From BRH-c25 sp012519325 (GTDB lineage: Bacteria > Bacillota > Clostridia > Lutisporales > Lutisporaceae), in assembly GCA_050950645.1 (NCBI GenBank), contig JBMNHZ010000017.1, positions 124,001 through 188,000 on the forward strand: 64,000 nt of DNA, read 5' to 3'. The translations under genes and the position numbers were made by a program. Position 1 is the stretch's first letter; each line of letters opens with the position of its first letter. Of the stretch, positions 54,287 to 63,286 are shown piece by piece. The notes below the pieces were generated by a model. That model was not told the origin of the DNA, made no database searches, and saw only the letters and a program-made list of their open reading frames with translations.

Positions 54287-54691
54287 ATGATTAATAAGAT
54301 TGACGGAAAAACAATAATGCTTGAAAAGGCTCTTGATGCAGCATGGATGAGAAACGAAGCAATTTCAAACAATATTGCAAATGTCAATACACCGGGCTTT
54401 AAAAAATACTATGTAAGGTTTGAGGAGTACCTTAACGATGCACAAGCAAAGTTCCAGATATCCGGCGCCAAGAAGGATGAAAAATTCCTACCCATAGGCA
54501 AGGATAGAGTAATATCCGCAAATCCGGAAATCGTACAGGAAAACTTTACTTCCATGCGAAGAGATGGAAATAATGTAGATATTGATGTGGAAATGGCCGA
54601 GCTTGCTAAGAACACCATAAAATACAATGCATTAATAGCCCAGATATCAAAAGAATTCAGCAAAATCAAACTGGCAATTAATGGGAGGTAA
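54287..54691 (+). CDS. flgB: flagellar basal-body rod protein FlgB
   Basis: 134 residues from ATG 54287, behind CGGAGG; an in-frame upstream reading from 54242 has no ribosome site. AWMRNEAISNNIANVNTPGFKK near residues 17-38 is the rod-protein N-terminal motif, and VDIDVEMAELAKNTIKYNAL the C-terminal one. It forms the proximal rod. First gene of the flagellar operon; 155 bp of AT-rich DNA upstream should hold its promoter, which I could not fix. Confidence 0.94.
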   Translation: MINKIDGKTIMLEKALDAAWMRNEAISNNIANVNTPGFKKYYVRFEEYLNDAQAKFQISGAKKDEKFLPIGKDRVISANPEIVQENFTSMRRDGNNVDIDVEMAELAKNTIKYNALIAQISKEFSKIKLAINGR

Positions 54692-54696
54692 TTGAA

Positions 54697-55140
54697 ATGG
54701 CATTTTTAAATTCAATTAATATAAGTGCATCCGGATTAACAGCGGAAAAGCTTAGAATGGATGTAATATCAAGAAATATTGCCAATGTAAATACAACAAG
54801 GACTGCGGATGGGACTCCTTACAGGAGACAGGTTGTGGTTTTCCAGGAGGCGGGAAAGCATATACCCTTCAGTGAATATCTGAGCGATGCCAGCAGAAAA
54901 CTTATCGGTTCCGGAGTCAAGGTTGTCGGTATTAAAGAAGATAAAACTCCATTTAAATCGGTTTATGATCCGGGTCATCCGGATGCCGATGAAAAAGGCT
55001 ATGTCAAGATGCCGAACGTGGATGTGATGACGGAAATGGTTAATATGATATCTGCAAGTAGGGCATATGAAGCCAATGTTACTGCAATTAACTCCACTAA
55101 GAGTATGGCTATGAAGGCTTTGGAAATAGGCAGAGGTTAA
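54697..55140 (+). CDS. flgC: flagellar basal-body rod protein FlgC
   Basis: 147 residues. ISASGLTAEKLRMDVISRNIAN at the N-terminus (partly quoted) and NVDVMTEMVNMISASRAYEANV near the end are the paired rod motifs. GGGAGG lies just upstream. Part of the proximal rod with FlgB and FlgF. Confidence 0.95.
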   Translation: MAFLNSINISASGLTAEKLRMDVISRNIANVNTTRTADGTPYRRQVVVFQEAGKHIPFSEYLSDASRKLIGSGVKVVGIKEDKTPFKSVYDPGHPDADEKGYVKMPNVDVMTEMVNMISASRAYEANVTAINSTKSMAMKALEIGRG

Positions 55141-55188
55141 AAATATCTTACTTGCTTCTAGCCATTTTTAGAAAGGGATGATACTACT

Positions 55189-55485
55189 ATGAAAATAAAT
55201 TTCCCTGTCGGTCAGATGAGTATTGACTCAAATAAAAATATTAACGGCACAACCAAGAGCGGAAACGTATCCTTCATGGATTTCTTGAATAATGCGCTGA
55301 ATGAAGTAAATAAGCTTCAGGTAGAATCTGAGAAAATGAATCAGGCTTTTGCGATGGGTATGAATGATAATATACATCAGGTATTGATAGCTTCGGAAAA
55401 AGCTGATATTGCACTGCAGTTCACCGTGCAGATAAGAAATAAGCTTTTTGAAGCATACCAGGAAATAATGAGGATGCCTATCTAG
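55189..55485 (+). CDS. fliE: flagellar hook-basal body complex protein FliE
   Basis: 98 residues. SFMDFLNNALNEVNKLQVES and FTVQIRNKLFEAYQEIMRM fit FliE, which joins the MS ring to the rod and is needed for early export. GAAAGGGATG precedes the ATG. Confidence 0.93.
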   Translation: MKINFPVGQMSIDSNKNINGTTKSGNVSFMDFLNNALNEVNKLQVESEKMNQAFAMGMNDNIHQVLIASEKADIALQFTVQIRNKLFEAYQEIMRMPI

Positions 55486-55512
55486 TTTTGTGAGGTTGCA
55501 TGAGGTGATTTA

Positions 55513-57102
55513 ATGGGTGAATTTATTAGCAAACTGAGAAATAATATCAGTGAATTCTGGAACGGCTTGGAAAAGGGACAGAAGTTGAGGTTAATAATAG
55601 CTGCTTTACTGTCTTTCCTTTTGATTACAAGTTTTATTATTTATACAAGCCGGCCTCAGATGGGGATTCTTTATTCGGATCTTGGACAGGCTGATGCGGG
55701 AACAATAATTGCCAGGCTGAAAGAGATGAATGTTAATGCAAGAATTGAAGGTACGACAATATATGTACCGGTTGATCAGATAGATGAGTTGAGAGCACAG
55801 CTGGCTGTTGAAGGGATTTTTGGAGACGATTCATATTATCCTGAAGAATCCAAGGCAACCTTTTATGAGACAAGTGCCGATAAAAACCAAAGATACCTTA
55901 TAGCAAAGCAGAATAAGCTGAAAAAGGGCCTGAGTGCTATAAAAGGTGTAGAATACGCAGATGTGAATCTATACATACCTGAGGATCAGACTTTTATCAT
56001 AGACCAGAACAGCAGTGAGGCCACAGCGTCCCTGATAATAAAAATGAAGTCCGGGTACCCTGCTCTTGACAGAAATCAGGTAAACGGCATAGTCCAATAT
56101 ATTTCAAGAAGCGTTAAAGGATTGAAACCGGAAAATGTCTCAATAATTGATGAGAACGGAAGGTCATTGGTTCCTGACACAGGGCCAAATGGAACTATTT
56201 CATCACAAATGGAAATGCAGGAAGCGGTGCAGGATAAAATTGAGCAAAGCATTACCAAATTTTTGGAAGCTCCCTTCGGAATGAATAATGTCAAGGTGAA
56301 AGCAGCAGTTAAGCTGAATTTTGACAGCGTTACCCAGAGCATAACAACCTATGAAGCACCTAACGCCGAGCAAAACGAAGGCATTGTCAGGAACATGCAG
56401 GATATAAGAAAGGAATGGATTGATGCGAGTCAAGGAGGTGTACCGGGTACTGATTCAAATACGGATATATACCAATACGCCGAGTTGGATTCATCAAAAG
56501 CTCAATACAATGAAGCCAGTACTGTTGTCAATTATGAGATTAATGAAATTAAGGAACAGATTGTAAAGGAGATGGGGAGCATCGAATCCTTATCCGTATC
56601 AGTGCTGATCAATACACTTGATTCGGAAGGTAATCCGAAGGAAATTCCCCAGGAATTGCAGGATGGGGTTAGGGGACTAGTTAAATATGCTTTACAGGGT
56701 TTTAATTATGAAGCACCGAAAGAAGAAAACGAAGGAATAGAGGTTGTATTTGCACCCTTTGATATGGAATTAACAAACAGAATCAGGGCTGATCAGGAAG
56801 CAGCAAAAAGAGCTGTTTTCTGGGAACGTGTCATAATGATAGGAACAGGTGTTGCTGCCGTACTTGTCTTTGGAGCAGCATTATTCATTATGCTTAAGAG
56901 GAGAGCAGGAGGCTATGATGCTCAGGGATATGCTAAGGAAACCAGTGAAGTAGAAATGGTTACAAGTACATTATCAGGAGAAACTCTTGGTGATATTGAA
57001 CTTGAGGACAAAAATGAAGTGAAAAAGAAGATAGAAAAGTTTGTAGGACTTAAGCCTGAGACTGTCGCTCAACTGCTAAAAACCTGGCTTAACGAGGATT
57101 AG
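55513..57102 (+). CDS. fliF: flagellar MS-ring protein FliF
   Basis: 529 residues. Two membrane helices, near 25-45 (LIIAALLSFLLITSFIIYT) and near 437-457 (MIGTGVAAVLVFGAALFIM), flank the periplasmic ring-building domains (MGILYSDLGQADAGTIIARL, ASLIIKMKSGYPALDRNQVN). The C-terminal tail KKKIEKFVGLKPETVAQLL is the FliG-binding part. GAGGTGA precedes the ATG. Confidence 0.96.
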   Translation: MGEFISKLRNNISEFWNGLEKGQKLRLIIAALLSFLLITSFIIYTSRPQMGILYSDLGQADAGTIIARLKEMNVNARIEGTTIYVPVDQIDELRAQLAVEGIFGDDSYYPEESKATFYETSADKNQRYLIAKQNKLKKGLSAIKGVEYADVNLYIPEDQTFIIDQNSSEATASLIIKMKSGYPALDRNQVNGIVQYISRSVKGLKPENVSIIDENGRSLVPDTGPNGTISSQMEMQEAVQDKIEQSITKFLEAPFGMNNVKVKAAVKLNFDSVTQSITTYEAPNAEQNEGIVRNMQDIRKEWIDASQGGVPGTDSNTDIYQYAELDSSKAQYNEASTVVNYEINEIKEQIVKEMGSIESLSVSVLINTLDSEGNPKEIPQELQDGVRGLVKYALQGFNYEAPKEENEGIEVVFAPFDMELTNRIRADQEAAKRAVFWERVIMIGTGVAAVLVFGAALFIMLKRRAGGYDAQGYAKETSEVEMVTSTLSGETLGDIELEDKNEVKKKIEKFVGLKPETVAQLLKTWLNED

Positions 57103-57113
57103 GAGGTTAAGTG

Positions 57114-58130
57114 ATGGCAAGAGTATCAAAAGGAAATCTTAACGGCAGACAGAAATCGGCAGTTCTTTTAATAACTCTTGGGCCGGAAAAGTCTGCAGCC
57201 ATATTCAAGCACTTAAAAGAAGAAGATATTGAGCAGCTTACCTTGGAAATTGCAAATATGAGGACGGTAACTCCCGAAGAGAAGGAAGAAGTGTTGAATG
57301 AGTTCTATCAGCTATGCGTCGCTCAGGAATATATTTCCGAGGGCGGTATTTCATATGCTAAGGATATACTGGAAAGAGCCCTTGGAGGGCAGAAAGCACT
57401 GGATGTTATTAACAGACTTACTGCTTCGCTTCAGGTGAGACCTTTCGATTTTGTCAGAAAAGCTGATCCTTCTCAGATTCTGAACTTTATACAAGGGGAG
57501 CATCCTCAGACAATTGCTCTTATTTTGGCTTATCTGAAACCTCAGCAGGCTGCTTCGATTATTTCATCCCTGCCCCAGGAAAAGCAGGCTGAAGTTGCCC
57601 GTAGAGTGGCAATAATGGACAGGACATCGCCGGAGGTAATAAAAGAAATTGAAAGAGTCCTTGAAAAGAAGCTTTCTTCTATGGTAACACAGGATTATAA
57701 TATTGCAGGAGGCTTGACTGCGATTGTAGAAATATTGAATTCCGTTGACCGCGGTACTGAAAAATTTATTATGGAGACCCTTGAAGTGCAGGATATTGAC
57801 CTGGCTGAACAAATAAGGAAGAGAATGTTTGTATTTGATGATATTATTACTCTTGATAACAGATCCATACAAAGAGTTACCAGAGAAGTTGAAAACTCAG
57901 ATTGGGCATTGGCTCTAAAGAATGCAGGTGAAGAAGTCAAAAAGGCAATTTTCAGCAATATGTCAAAGCGTCTTGCAGAGATGATAAAAGAAGACATGGA
58001 ATATATGGGCCCCGTAAGGCTCAGAGATGTGGAGGAAGCACAGCAGAAGATAGTAAATATAATCAGGAAGCTGGAGGATGCCGGCGAGATTGTTATTTCC
58101 AGAGGCGGAGGAGATGAAATAATTGTCTAA
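57114..58130 (+). CDS. fliG: flagellar motor switch protein FliG
   Basis: 338 residues from ATG 57114, behind GGAGG; GTG 57111 is less likely. GRQKSAVLLITLGPEKSAAI, the middle EHPQTIALILAYLKPQQAA, and the C-terminal MFVFDDIITLDNRSIQRV and KRLAEMIKEDMEYMGPVRL are diagnostic. It carries torque between stator and rotor and sets rotation direction. Its 3' end overlaps fliH by eight bases. Confidence 0.96.
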   Translation: MARVSKGNLNGRQKSAVLLITLGPEKSAAIFKHLKEEDIEQLTLEIANMRTVTPEEKEEVLNEFYQLCVAQEYISEGGISYAKDILERALGGQKALDVINRLTASLQVRPFDFVRKADPSQILNFIQGEHPQTIALILAYLKPQQAASIISSLPQEKQAEVARRVAIMDRTSPEVIKEIERVLEKKLSSMVTQDYNIAGGLTAIVEILNSVDRGTEKFIMETLEVQDIDLAEQIRKRMFVFDDIITLDNRSIQRVTREVENSDWALALKNAGEEVKKAIFSNMSKRLAEMIKEDMEYMGPVRLRDVEEAQQKIVNIIRKLEDAGEIVISRGGGDEIIV

Positions 58131-58914
58131 GATATATAAATCCAGAAATGTATTAATAGGAGCTCCTAAACATATAGTAAATGTCTTCAGGAGTGAAACA
58201 AGAATAAATGAAACAAAAATAATAGAAGAGAATATAGAAGCGAAAAGTAATGATGACAATACGGCGGCTGAAGAGGAATATGCCAATAACATAATTGAGG
58301 ATGCCAAGCAAATGTATTTAAGCATTATTGAAGAAGCAAACGCTGAAGCCCGCAGAATAATAGAAGCAGCTGAAGCAGAAGCCGCTCATCTTTTATCTTC
58401 TTCAAGAGAAAATGGATATAAGGAAGGATACGAATTCGGATACCTGGAAGGGAAAAATGAAGCGAGTTCAATTATTGATGAAGCATCAGACATAAAAGCA
58501 TTTCTTGACAGCAGGAGAGACAGCCTGTACAAGGAGACGGAAGAACAGATATTGGACCTTGTAATGAGCATATCTGAGAAAGTAATAGGCCAGGAATTAT
58601 CACAAAATAGAGAAGCAATTCTATCATTAGTTAATCAGGCGCTGCAAAGATGTGCATTTAAAAACAAGCTTGTCTTGAAAATATCACCTTCGGATTTTGA
58701 CTTCATTATTGAAAACAAGTATCGGATATGCAAGATGGTAGAGGGCATATCCGATATTGATATAGTATCGGATTTATCACTTAAGGAAGGAAGCTGCATA
58801 ATTGAAACCCCTTCGGGTGAGATAAATTCGAGTACGGATGTTCAGCTTAAAGAAATAGAAAAAATATTCACATATATATATCATGAAAATAATGTATCAT
58901 CACAAAAAGATTAA
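58123..58914 (+). CDS. fliH: flagellar assembly protein FliH
   Basis: 263 residues from TTG 58123, inside the fliG end. A charged, alanine/glutamate-rich coiled stalk (EEANAEARRIIEAAEAEAAHL, partly quoted) is followed by GYKEGYEFGYLEGKNEA repeats of the FliH GxxxG type and a C-terminal V-ATPase E-like domain (LVMSISEKVIGQELSQNREA). It regulates the FliI ATPase and brings cargo to the export gate. Confidence 0.88.
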   Translation: MSKIYKSRNVLIGAPKHIVNVFRSETRINETKIIEENIEAKSNDDNTAAEEEYANNIIEDAKQMYLSIIEEANAEARRIIEAAEAEAAHLLSSSRENGYKEGYEFGYLEGKNEASSIIDEASDIKAFLDSRRDSLYKETEEQILDLVMSISEKVIGQELSQNREAILSLVNQALQRCAFKNKLVLKISPSDFDFIIENKYRICKMVEGISDIDIVSDLSLKEGSCIIETPSGEINSSTDVQLKEIEKIFTYIYHENNVSSQKD

Positions 58915-58958
58915 TGTTTACAAGAAATAAATATCTGTTGAGAAATGAGTGATCAGCT

Positions 58959-60272
58959 ATGAGGGGCATTGATTTGGGAAAGTATAGCAATGCATTAATA
59001 AACAGCGATCTTATTAAATATACGGGATGTGTTTCACAGGTTATCGGCCTTACGATAGAGTCGAGGGGACCGGCTGTTAATCTTGGAGAGATATGCAACA
59101 TATACCCTTTAAAGGGTGATTACCCAATAAAGGCTGAGGTTGTGGGGTTCAAGGAAAACATAGTATGTCTGATGCCTCTGGGCAGCATGAGAGGAGTAGG
59201 CCCCGGAAGCAAAATTGAAGCCACGGGAGAAAGCTTTTCCGTGGGAGTATCCGAAGATATGTTAGGAAGAATAATTGACGGTTTAGGAAATATAATCGAT
59301 GGAAAAGGACCTATTAATAATTGTACTATGTATTCTGTCGAAAACAATCCTCCAAATCCCCTTACAAGAAAGAGGATAAGTGAGTGTCTTCCAGTAGGTA
59401 TAAGGGCTATTGACGGACTGCTGACTATTGGAAAAGGTCAAAGAATCGGGATATTTTCAGGCAGTGGGATAGGGAAAAGCACATTAATGGGAATGATAGC
59501 CAGGAACACCAAAGCTGATATAAATGTTATCGGCCTTATAGGAGAACGAGGCAGGGAGGTAAGGGAATTCATAGAAAACGACCTTAAGGAGGAAGGGCTG
59601 TCACGATCCGTAGTGGTTGTAGCAACCTCCGACCAGCCTGCGCTTATAAGGTTGAAAGCTGCACAGCTGGCTACTTCTGTTGCTGAATATTTCAGGGATA
59701 TGGGCAAGGATGTTATGTTAATGATGGATTCATTAACACGTTTTGCCATGGCACAAAGAGAAGTAGGGCTTGCCGTTGGGGAGCCGCCAGTTACAAGAGG
59801 CTATACTCCGTCGGTGTTTTCTGTTATGCCGAGGCTTCTGGAAAGGTCGGGGACATCCGACAAAGGCAGTATTACCGGATTGTATACCGTGCTTGTTGAT
59901 GGAGACGATTTGAATGAACCGATAACTGATACGGTAAGAAGCATATTGGATGGACATATAGTATTATCAAGAAGCCTGGCAAATAAAAATCACTACCCGG
60001 CAATTGACGTATTGGCAAGTATCAGCAGGGTAATGCCCGATATAGTTGATGATGAGCATAAGAACAATGCAAATGAGTTTAAGAATATCATGTCTGTATA
60101 TAGAGACGCAGAAGACCTGATAAACATAGGTGCATATGTAAAAGGCAGCAGCAAAAGCATAGACAGGTCGATAGAAAAGATTGACTCAATTGAAAGGTTT
60201 CTCAAGCAAAGTGTTGATGAAAAGACTGAATTTGAAGAAGTTTTGAGTGAAATGAAAAATATAGTGTCATAG
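58959..60272 (+). CDS. fliI: flagellum-specific ATPase FliI
   Basis: 437 residues. Walker A GSGIGKSTLMGMIA near residue 168, IGERGREVREFIENDL, Walker B VMLMMDSLTRFAMAQREVGL, and GEPPVTRGYTPSVFSVMPRL are typical of FliI/type III ATPases. It drives export of flagellar subunits. The start at ATG 58959 follows GTGATCAGC, a poor ribosome site. Confidence 0.96.
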   Translation: MRGIDLGKYSNALINSDLIKYTGCVSQVIGLTIESRGPAVNLGEICNIYPLKGDYPIKAEVVGFKENIVCLMPLGSMRGVGPGSKIEATGESFSVGVSEDMLGRIIDGLGNIIDGKGPINNCTMYSVENNPPNPLTRKRISECLPVGIRAIDGLLTIGKGQRIGIFSGSGIGKSTLMGMIARNTKADINVIGLIGERGREVREFIENDLKEEGLSRSVVVVATSDQPALIRLKAAQLATSVAEYFRDMGKDVMLMMDSLTRFAMAQREVGLAVGEPPVTRGYTPSVFSVMPRLLERSGTSDKGSITGLYTVLVDGDDLNEPITDTVRSILDGHIVLSRSLANKNHYPAIDVLASISRVMPDIVDDEHKNNANEFKNIMSVYRDAEDLINIGAYVKGSSKSIDRSIEKIDSIERFLKQSVDEKTEFEEVLSEMKNIVS

Positions 60273-60282
60273 GGAGAAGCAT

Positions 60283-60726
60283 ATGGCTGCATATAAGTTC
60301 AGGCTGCAGAAGCTATTGGATTACAAGATAAAGGTTGAAGAAGAGAAAAAGAATAAACTGGGTTCTGCGATAAGAAGGCTTGAAAATGAAAAAAACAAGA
60401 TGTCTGAACTGAAAAAGGAATTCAGTAATATGAGAAGCCTGTTTCAGGAAAAAACATCTCAAGGGATGGCAGTAAATGAACTAAAGATATTGGCGAATTA
60501 TATCGATTATTATAAGAGAGGCATAAAAGAACAAAAAGTCAGAATCAGAATGGCTGAATCTTACCTTTCTGCCTGCAGGGAAGAGCTTATAACTGCGACA
60601 CGTGAAAAAAAAATGATAGAAAAGCTTAGAGAAATAGATTACAACAAGTATTTATATGAAGAACTAAGAAAAGAGGAAAAACTGGTTGACGACCTGGTTT
60701 CCTTTAAAGAAAGCAACAAACCATAG
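60283..60726 (+). CDS. fliJ: flagellar export protein FliJ
   Basis: 147 residues, almost all coiled coil: FRLQKLLDYKIKVEEEKKNK at the start and basic heptads after. Position directly behind fliI and the length fit FliJ, the central stalk of the export ATPase. GGGAGAAG precedes the ATG. Confidence 0.88.
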   Translation: MAAYKFRLQKLLDYKIKVEEEKKNKLGSAIRRLENEKNKMSELKKEFSNMRSLFQEKTSQGMAVNELKILANYIDYYKRGIKEQKVRIRMAESYLSACREELITATREKKMIEKLREIDYNKYLYEELRKEEKLVDDLVSFKESNKP

Positions 60727-60738
60727 GGGGAAATACTA

Positions 60739-61389
60739 ATGACTCAACCTTCGGATAGCAATGAAAAAAAAGCAGCCGTGGAAAGCGGTAAGAAAGCCGG
60801 ATCTAAGCGCAGAAAAAGAAAAGACAGAAAGTCCAGCACCGTAATATTAATTGTAATAATATTGATATTGTCAATGATAGTGGCTTTTGGGGCCATATTC
60901 ATGTTTGATTTTGCAGGGCTTAAGGCAGAGACTTCCATGTGGATAAAGGATTTGCCCATTGTAGGAAAACTCCTTCAGCCTGTAATTGAGAAAAAGAATC
61001 CGGAGCAGATTTATAGAGAGGAGATAGAAAGGGAGAAATCAAACATTGCAATTAAGCAAAAAGAGCTGATGGAACTGGAGAAGGAGCTGGAAAGCCGTGA
61101 AAAGGAAATTGAAAAAAAAGAAAGGGAGATAGCTGATAAGGAATTAGAAATAGATAAACTGCGCATTCAATTGAGTGAAAAGCTTCTGAGCATACAAGAA
61201 CAGGTACAGTACCTTGAAAAAGTAGATAACAATAAAGCCATGCAGATAATTATGAGTATGAATGACAAGGCCTCTGCGGTACAGATTCTCAGGAATATGA
61301 AAAAAGAGAAGGCTGCTTCCATTCTTGCTTTAATGGATCCGCTGCAGGCAGCACAGATTTTGGAGGACTTGGCGGAGACAACTCCGTAA
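60739..61389 (+). CDS. YlxF/MotE-like flagellar protein
   Basis: 216 residues. A basic cytoplasmic start (GSKRRKRKDRKS), one membrane helix at about residues 33-54 (VILIVIILILSMIVAFGAIF), a long coiled coil (residues 95-150) and a C-terminal helical repeat (NNKAMQIIMSMNDKASAVQI, MKKEKAASILALMDPLQAA) like the intracellular N domain of MgtE. This matches YlxF of B. subtilis and MotE-like chaperones of flagellar operons. It usually stands just before fliK, as here, but an IS110-type element now separates them. Confidence 0.75.
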   Translation: MTQPSDSNEKKAAVESGKKAGSKRRKRKDRKSSTVILIVIILILSMIVAFGAIFMFDFAGLKAETSMWIKDLPIVGKLLQPVIEKKNPEQIYREEIEREKSNIAIKQKELMELEKELESREKEIEKKEREIADKELEIDKLRIQLSEKLLSIQEQVQYLEKVDNNKAMQIIMSMNDKASAVQILRNMKKEKAASILALMDPLQAAQILEDLAETTP

Positions 61390-61411
61390 GTTCATATATA
61401 AATAATATGAA

Positions 61412-61536
61412 AGACCAGCTAATTAAAGTCAAGAGTTTTTAAGAAAAAGCTTTATGAATTTTTGAAAACTCCTGACATAGAAAAAATGCATAACAACAAG
61501 ACCACCTTTGCGAAGTAGACATAAAATAGCTGGTCT
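61412..61536. repeat. 10-bp inverted repeat near the IS110 left flank
   Basis: AGACCAGCTA (61412-61421) and TAGCTGGTCT (61527-61536) are perfect inverse copies 105 bp apart, in a stretch with no gene between the YlxF-like gene and the transposase. The sequence may be part of the element's end or old flanking DNA. Confidence 0.4.
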
Positions 61537-61563
61537 AAAATGAAATACTGATCCTTGAAAACT

Positions 61564-63178
61564 AAACATCAAGTGCAAGTACTGCTAAGCTGCTATATGC
61601 TTTGCTGCTAATATCTGAGCATGTTCCTGAGGACTGCGTAACTGGTACGGTTTTCTGTCCCTTAGAACAGCAAAGATGTAAATGATGATCTTACGCATAA
61701 CTGCTCCCAAAGCTACCTTCTTAGGTTTACTCTGGCACTTTTGCTTGTAGAATTCAAGTAATACAGGGTTGCAAGCCTCTTTATTCCGCTTAGTTCGGAT
61801 ATTGGCAAGAGCAGTTGTAAAAAGAACCCTGCGAAGTAGCCTGGAACCTCTCTTGGACATTTTATTCCGTGTGCCGGTAAATTCTCCGGATTGCATCACA
61901 GAGGGGTCAATGCCAAAGTAAGCAACCAGTTTTCCCGGCTTAGAGAAAGCGGAAAAATCGCCGATTTCTGCTAGAATGGTGGCAGCAGTAAGAAGGCCAA
62001 TACCTGGCAGGCTCTGCAAAAGTTCAAGAGTTAATGCTAGCATGGGCATATCCTTTGCCATATCTTCAGCGATCAATAGATGAATGGTTTTTAGGACCTT
62101 CGCCAAGTTATCTTCCAGAGTTCTGATCATGGATATGTAGACACCCAGCATAGCAATGTTCGAGGAATTATGAACAGTCAAAGGCGCAAACTCTCTGGCT
62201 TTGGAGACCAAAAGATTATACTTTGCAGTTGACCACTTAAGGCTTCTGCGAGAATTCTTCTGGATCAGTGCAATCAACTTGTTCCTGTTCGCTTTAAGAA
62301 TATGCGCAGGCGTAGGATATTTCTCCAATACTGCAAGAGCAGCCTTTGAAAAGATGTTGGGGAATACATCCTTGAAGTTTAACATGAGTTGGTCAACAAT
62401 ACCCGTAAGCCTGTTTTTGTAGGCAGTAAGTTCGTCAGAGAGCTTGTAGTACTGTCGGCAAAGACTTCGCAGGCATTCAATATCCTCATCGGGGATATTA
62501 GTAGTTTTAAGCTCCTGAAATCTGTATAGCAGGGCAATTTTCCGGGCATCAGCTTTATCATTTTTCACTTTTCTGATTCCAATATTTTTGATAGAATCAG
62601 TCTGGATGGGGTTTATGATGGAGACCTCCAATCCAGCTTTACAAAGTGAATGGAAAAGGATTTTGTGATAGTGCCCGGTGGATTCCATGACGACGAAAGG
62701 CCTAGAATCAAAGTCCTTTTCCGTTTTTTTCAGTAATTCAACGACTCTTTCAACGTCAGAACTGGAATCATGGTGGATCTTCATGCGGGCAATCACTTCA
62801 TTGGATGGAGAAAGAATTGCCATCTCACTGAAGAATTTACCTACATCGATTCCTGCAATAGGTCTGAAATTCATCAAAATGCCTCCTTAAAAAATTAATG
62901 GACTTAAAAGCCTCCATTCCTTCTCATGTAAGCAAACAACCTTGCATGTGACACGAGGAACCAGCTAAAAAGCTGGCCTCAACCAGCCAAATCATGTAGA
63001 CTTACCGGAATGGAAAAATACTCTTTCATACGGGTAATCGGCCCGCCAAGGTCCGTCCCAGGAGGTGAAACACACACCTTCCAAGTCCGGAAGATATTAT
63101 ACATGATTGTCAAAGTTCAGGCCAACAAACGCTGGCATAATGGCTAAGATGTGAAGCCGGATGATGTGCTTGATGTTT
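61564..63178 (-). mobile_element. IS110-family element inserted between ylxF-like gene and fliK
   Basis: Transposase gene plus about 300 bp of upstream non-coding DNA. AAACATCAAG (61564-61573) and CTTGATGTTT (63169-63178) are perfect 10-bp sub-terminal inverted repeats. The true ends lie a little outside; no target duplication is evident, as usual for this family. Sub-terminal repeats are seen in the IS1111 group, whereas a long non-coding region ahead of the transposase is typical of the IS110 group, so subgroup is open. Confidence 0.75.
61585..62874 (-). CDS. IS110 family transposase (DEDD)
   Basis: 429 residues from ATG 62874 (minus), behind AAGGAGGC. N-terminal RuvC-like domain: AGIDVGKFFSEMAI (Asp), VVMESTGHYHKIL (Glu) and VKNDKADARKIALLYRF (two Asp) give the DEDD set. 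The C-terminal domain has LQSLPGIGLLTAATILAEIGD, a helix-hairpin-helix-like part, LVAYFGIDPSVMQSG and MSKRGSRLLRRVLF, the serine-containing block used in recombination. Intact, so the element may be active. Codon use and strand differ from the flagellar genes. Confidence 0.93.
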   Translation of the reverse strand: MNFRPIAGIDVGKFFSEMAILSPSNEVIARMKIHHDSSSDVERVVELLKKTEKDFDSRPFVVMESTGHYHKILFHSLCKAGLEVSIINPIQTDSIKNIGIRKVKNDKADARKIALLYRFQELKTTNIPDEDIECLRSLCRQYYKLSDELTAYKNRLTGIVDQLMLNFKDVFPNIFSKAALAVLEKYPTPAHILKANRNKLIALIQKNSRRSLKWSTAKYNLLVSKAREFAPLTVHNSSNIAMLGVYISMIRTLEDNLAKVLKTIHLLIAEDMAKDMPMLALTLELLQSLPGIGLLTAATILAEIGDFSAFSKPGKLVAYFGIDPSVMQSGEFTGTRNKMSKRGSRLLRRVLFTTALANIRTKRNKEACNPVLLEFYKQKCQSKPKKVALGAVMRKIIIYIFAVLRDRKPYQLRSPQEHAQILAAKHIAA

Positions 63179-63180
63179 GG
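62881..63180 (-). ncRNA. candidate bridge RNA region of the IS110 element
   Basis: About 300 bases without a gene lie between the transposase start and the sub-terminal repeat. On the minus strand they contain TATAAT (about 63095-63100), then hairpins AGGTG/CACCT near 63060-63082 and GAGGCCAGC paired with GCTGGTTCCTC near 62955-62979, ahead of the transposase ribosome site. IS110-family elements are known to make a structured RNA from this region that guides target and donor choice. No pairing with the target was computed. Confidence 0.5.
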
Positions 63181-63286
63181 AAAAGAATAAAATTTGAAGT
63201 GTTATGTTAACTATGACTTTTAATGGGTCGAACAGTGGCTTTGGTCACTGATTTAATACAAAATAATTGTACAAGGAGGTGAGTTA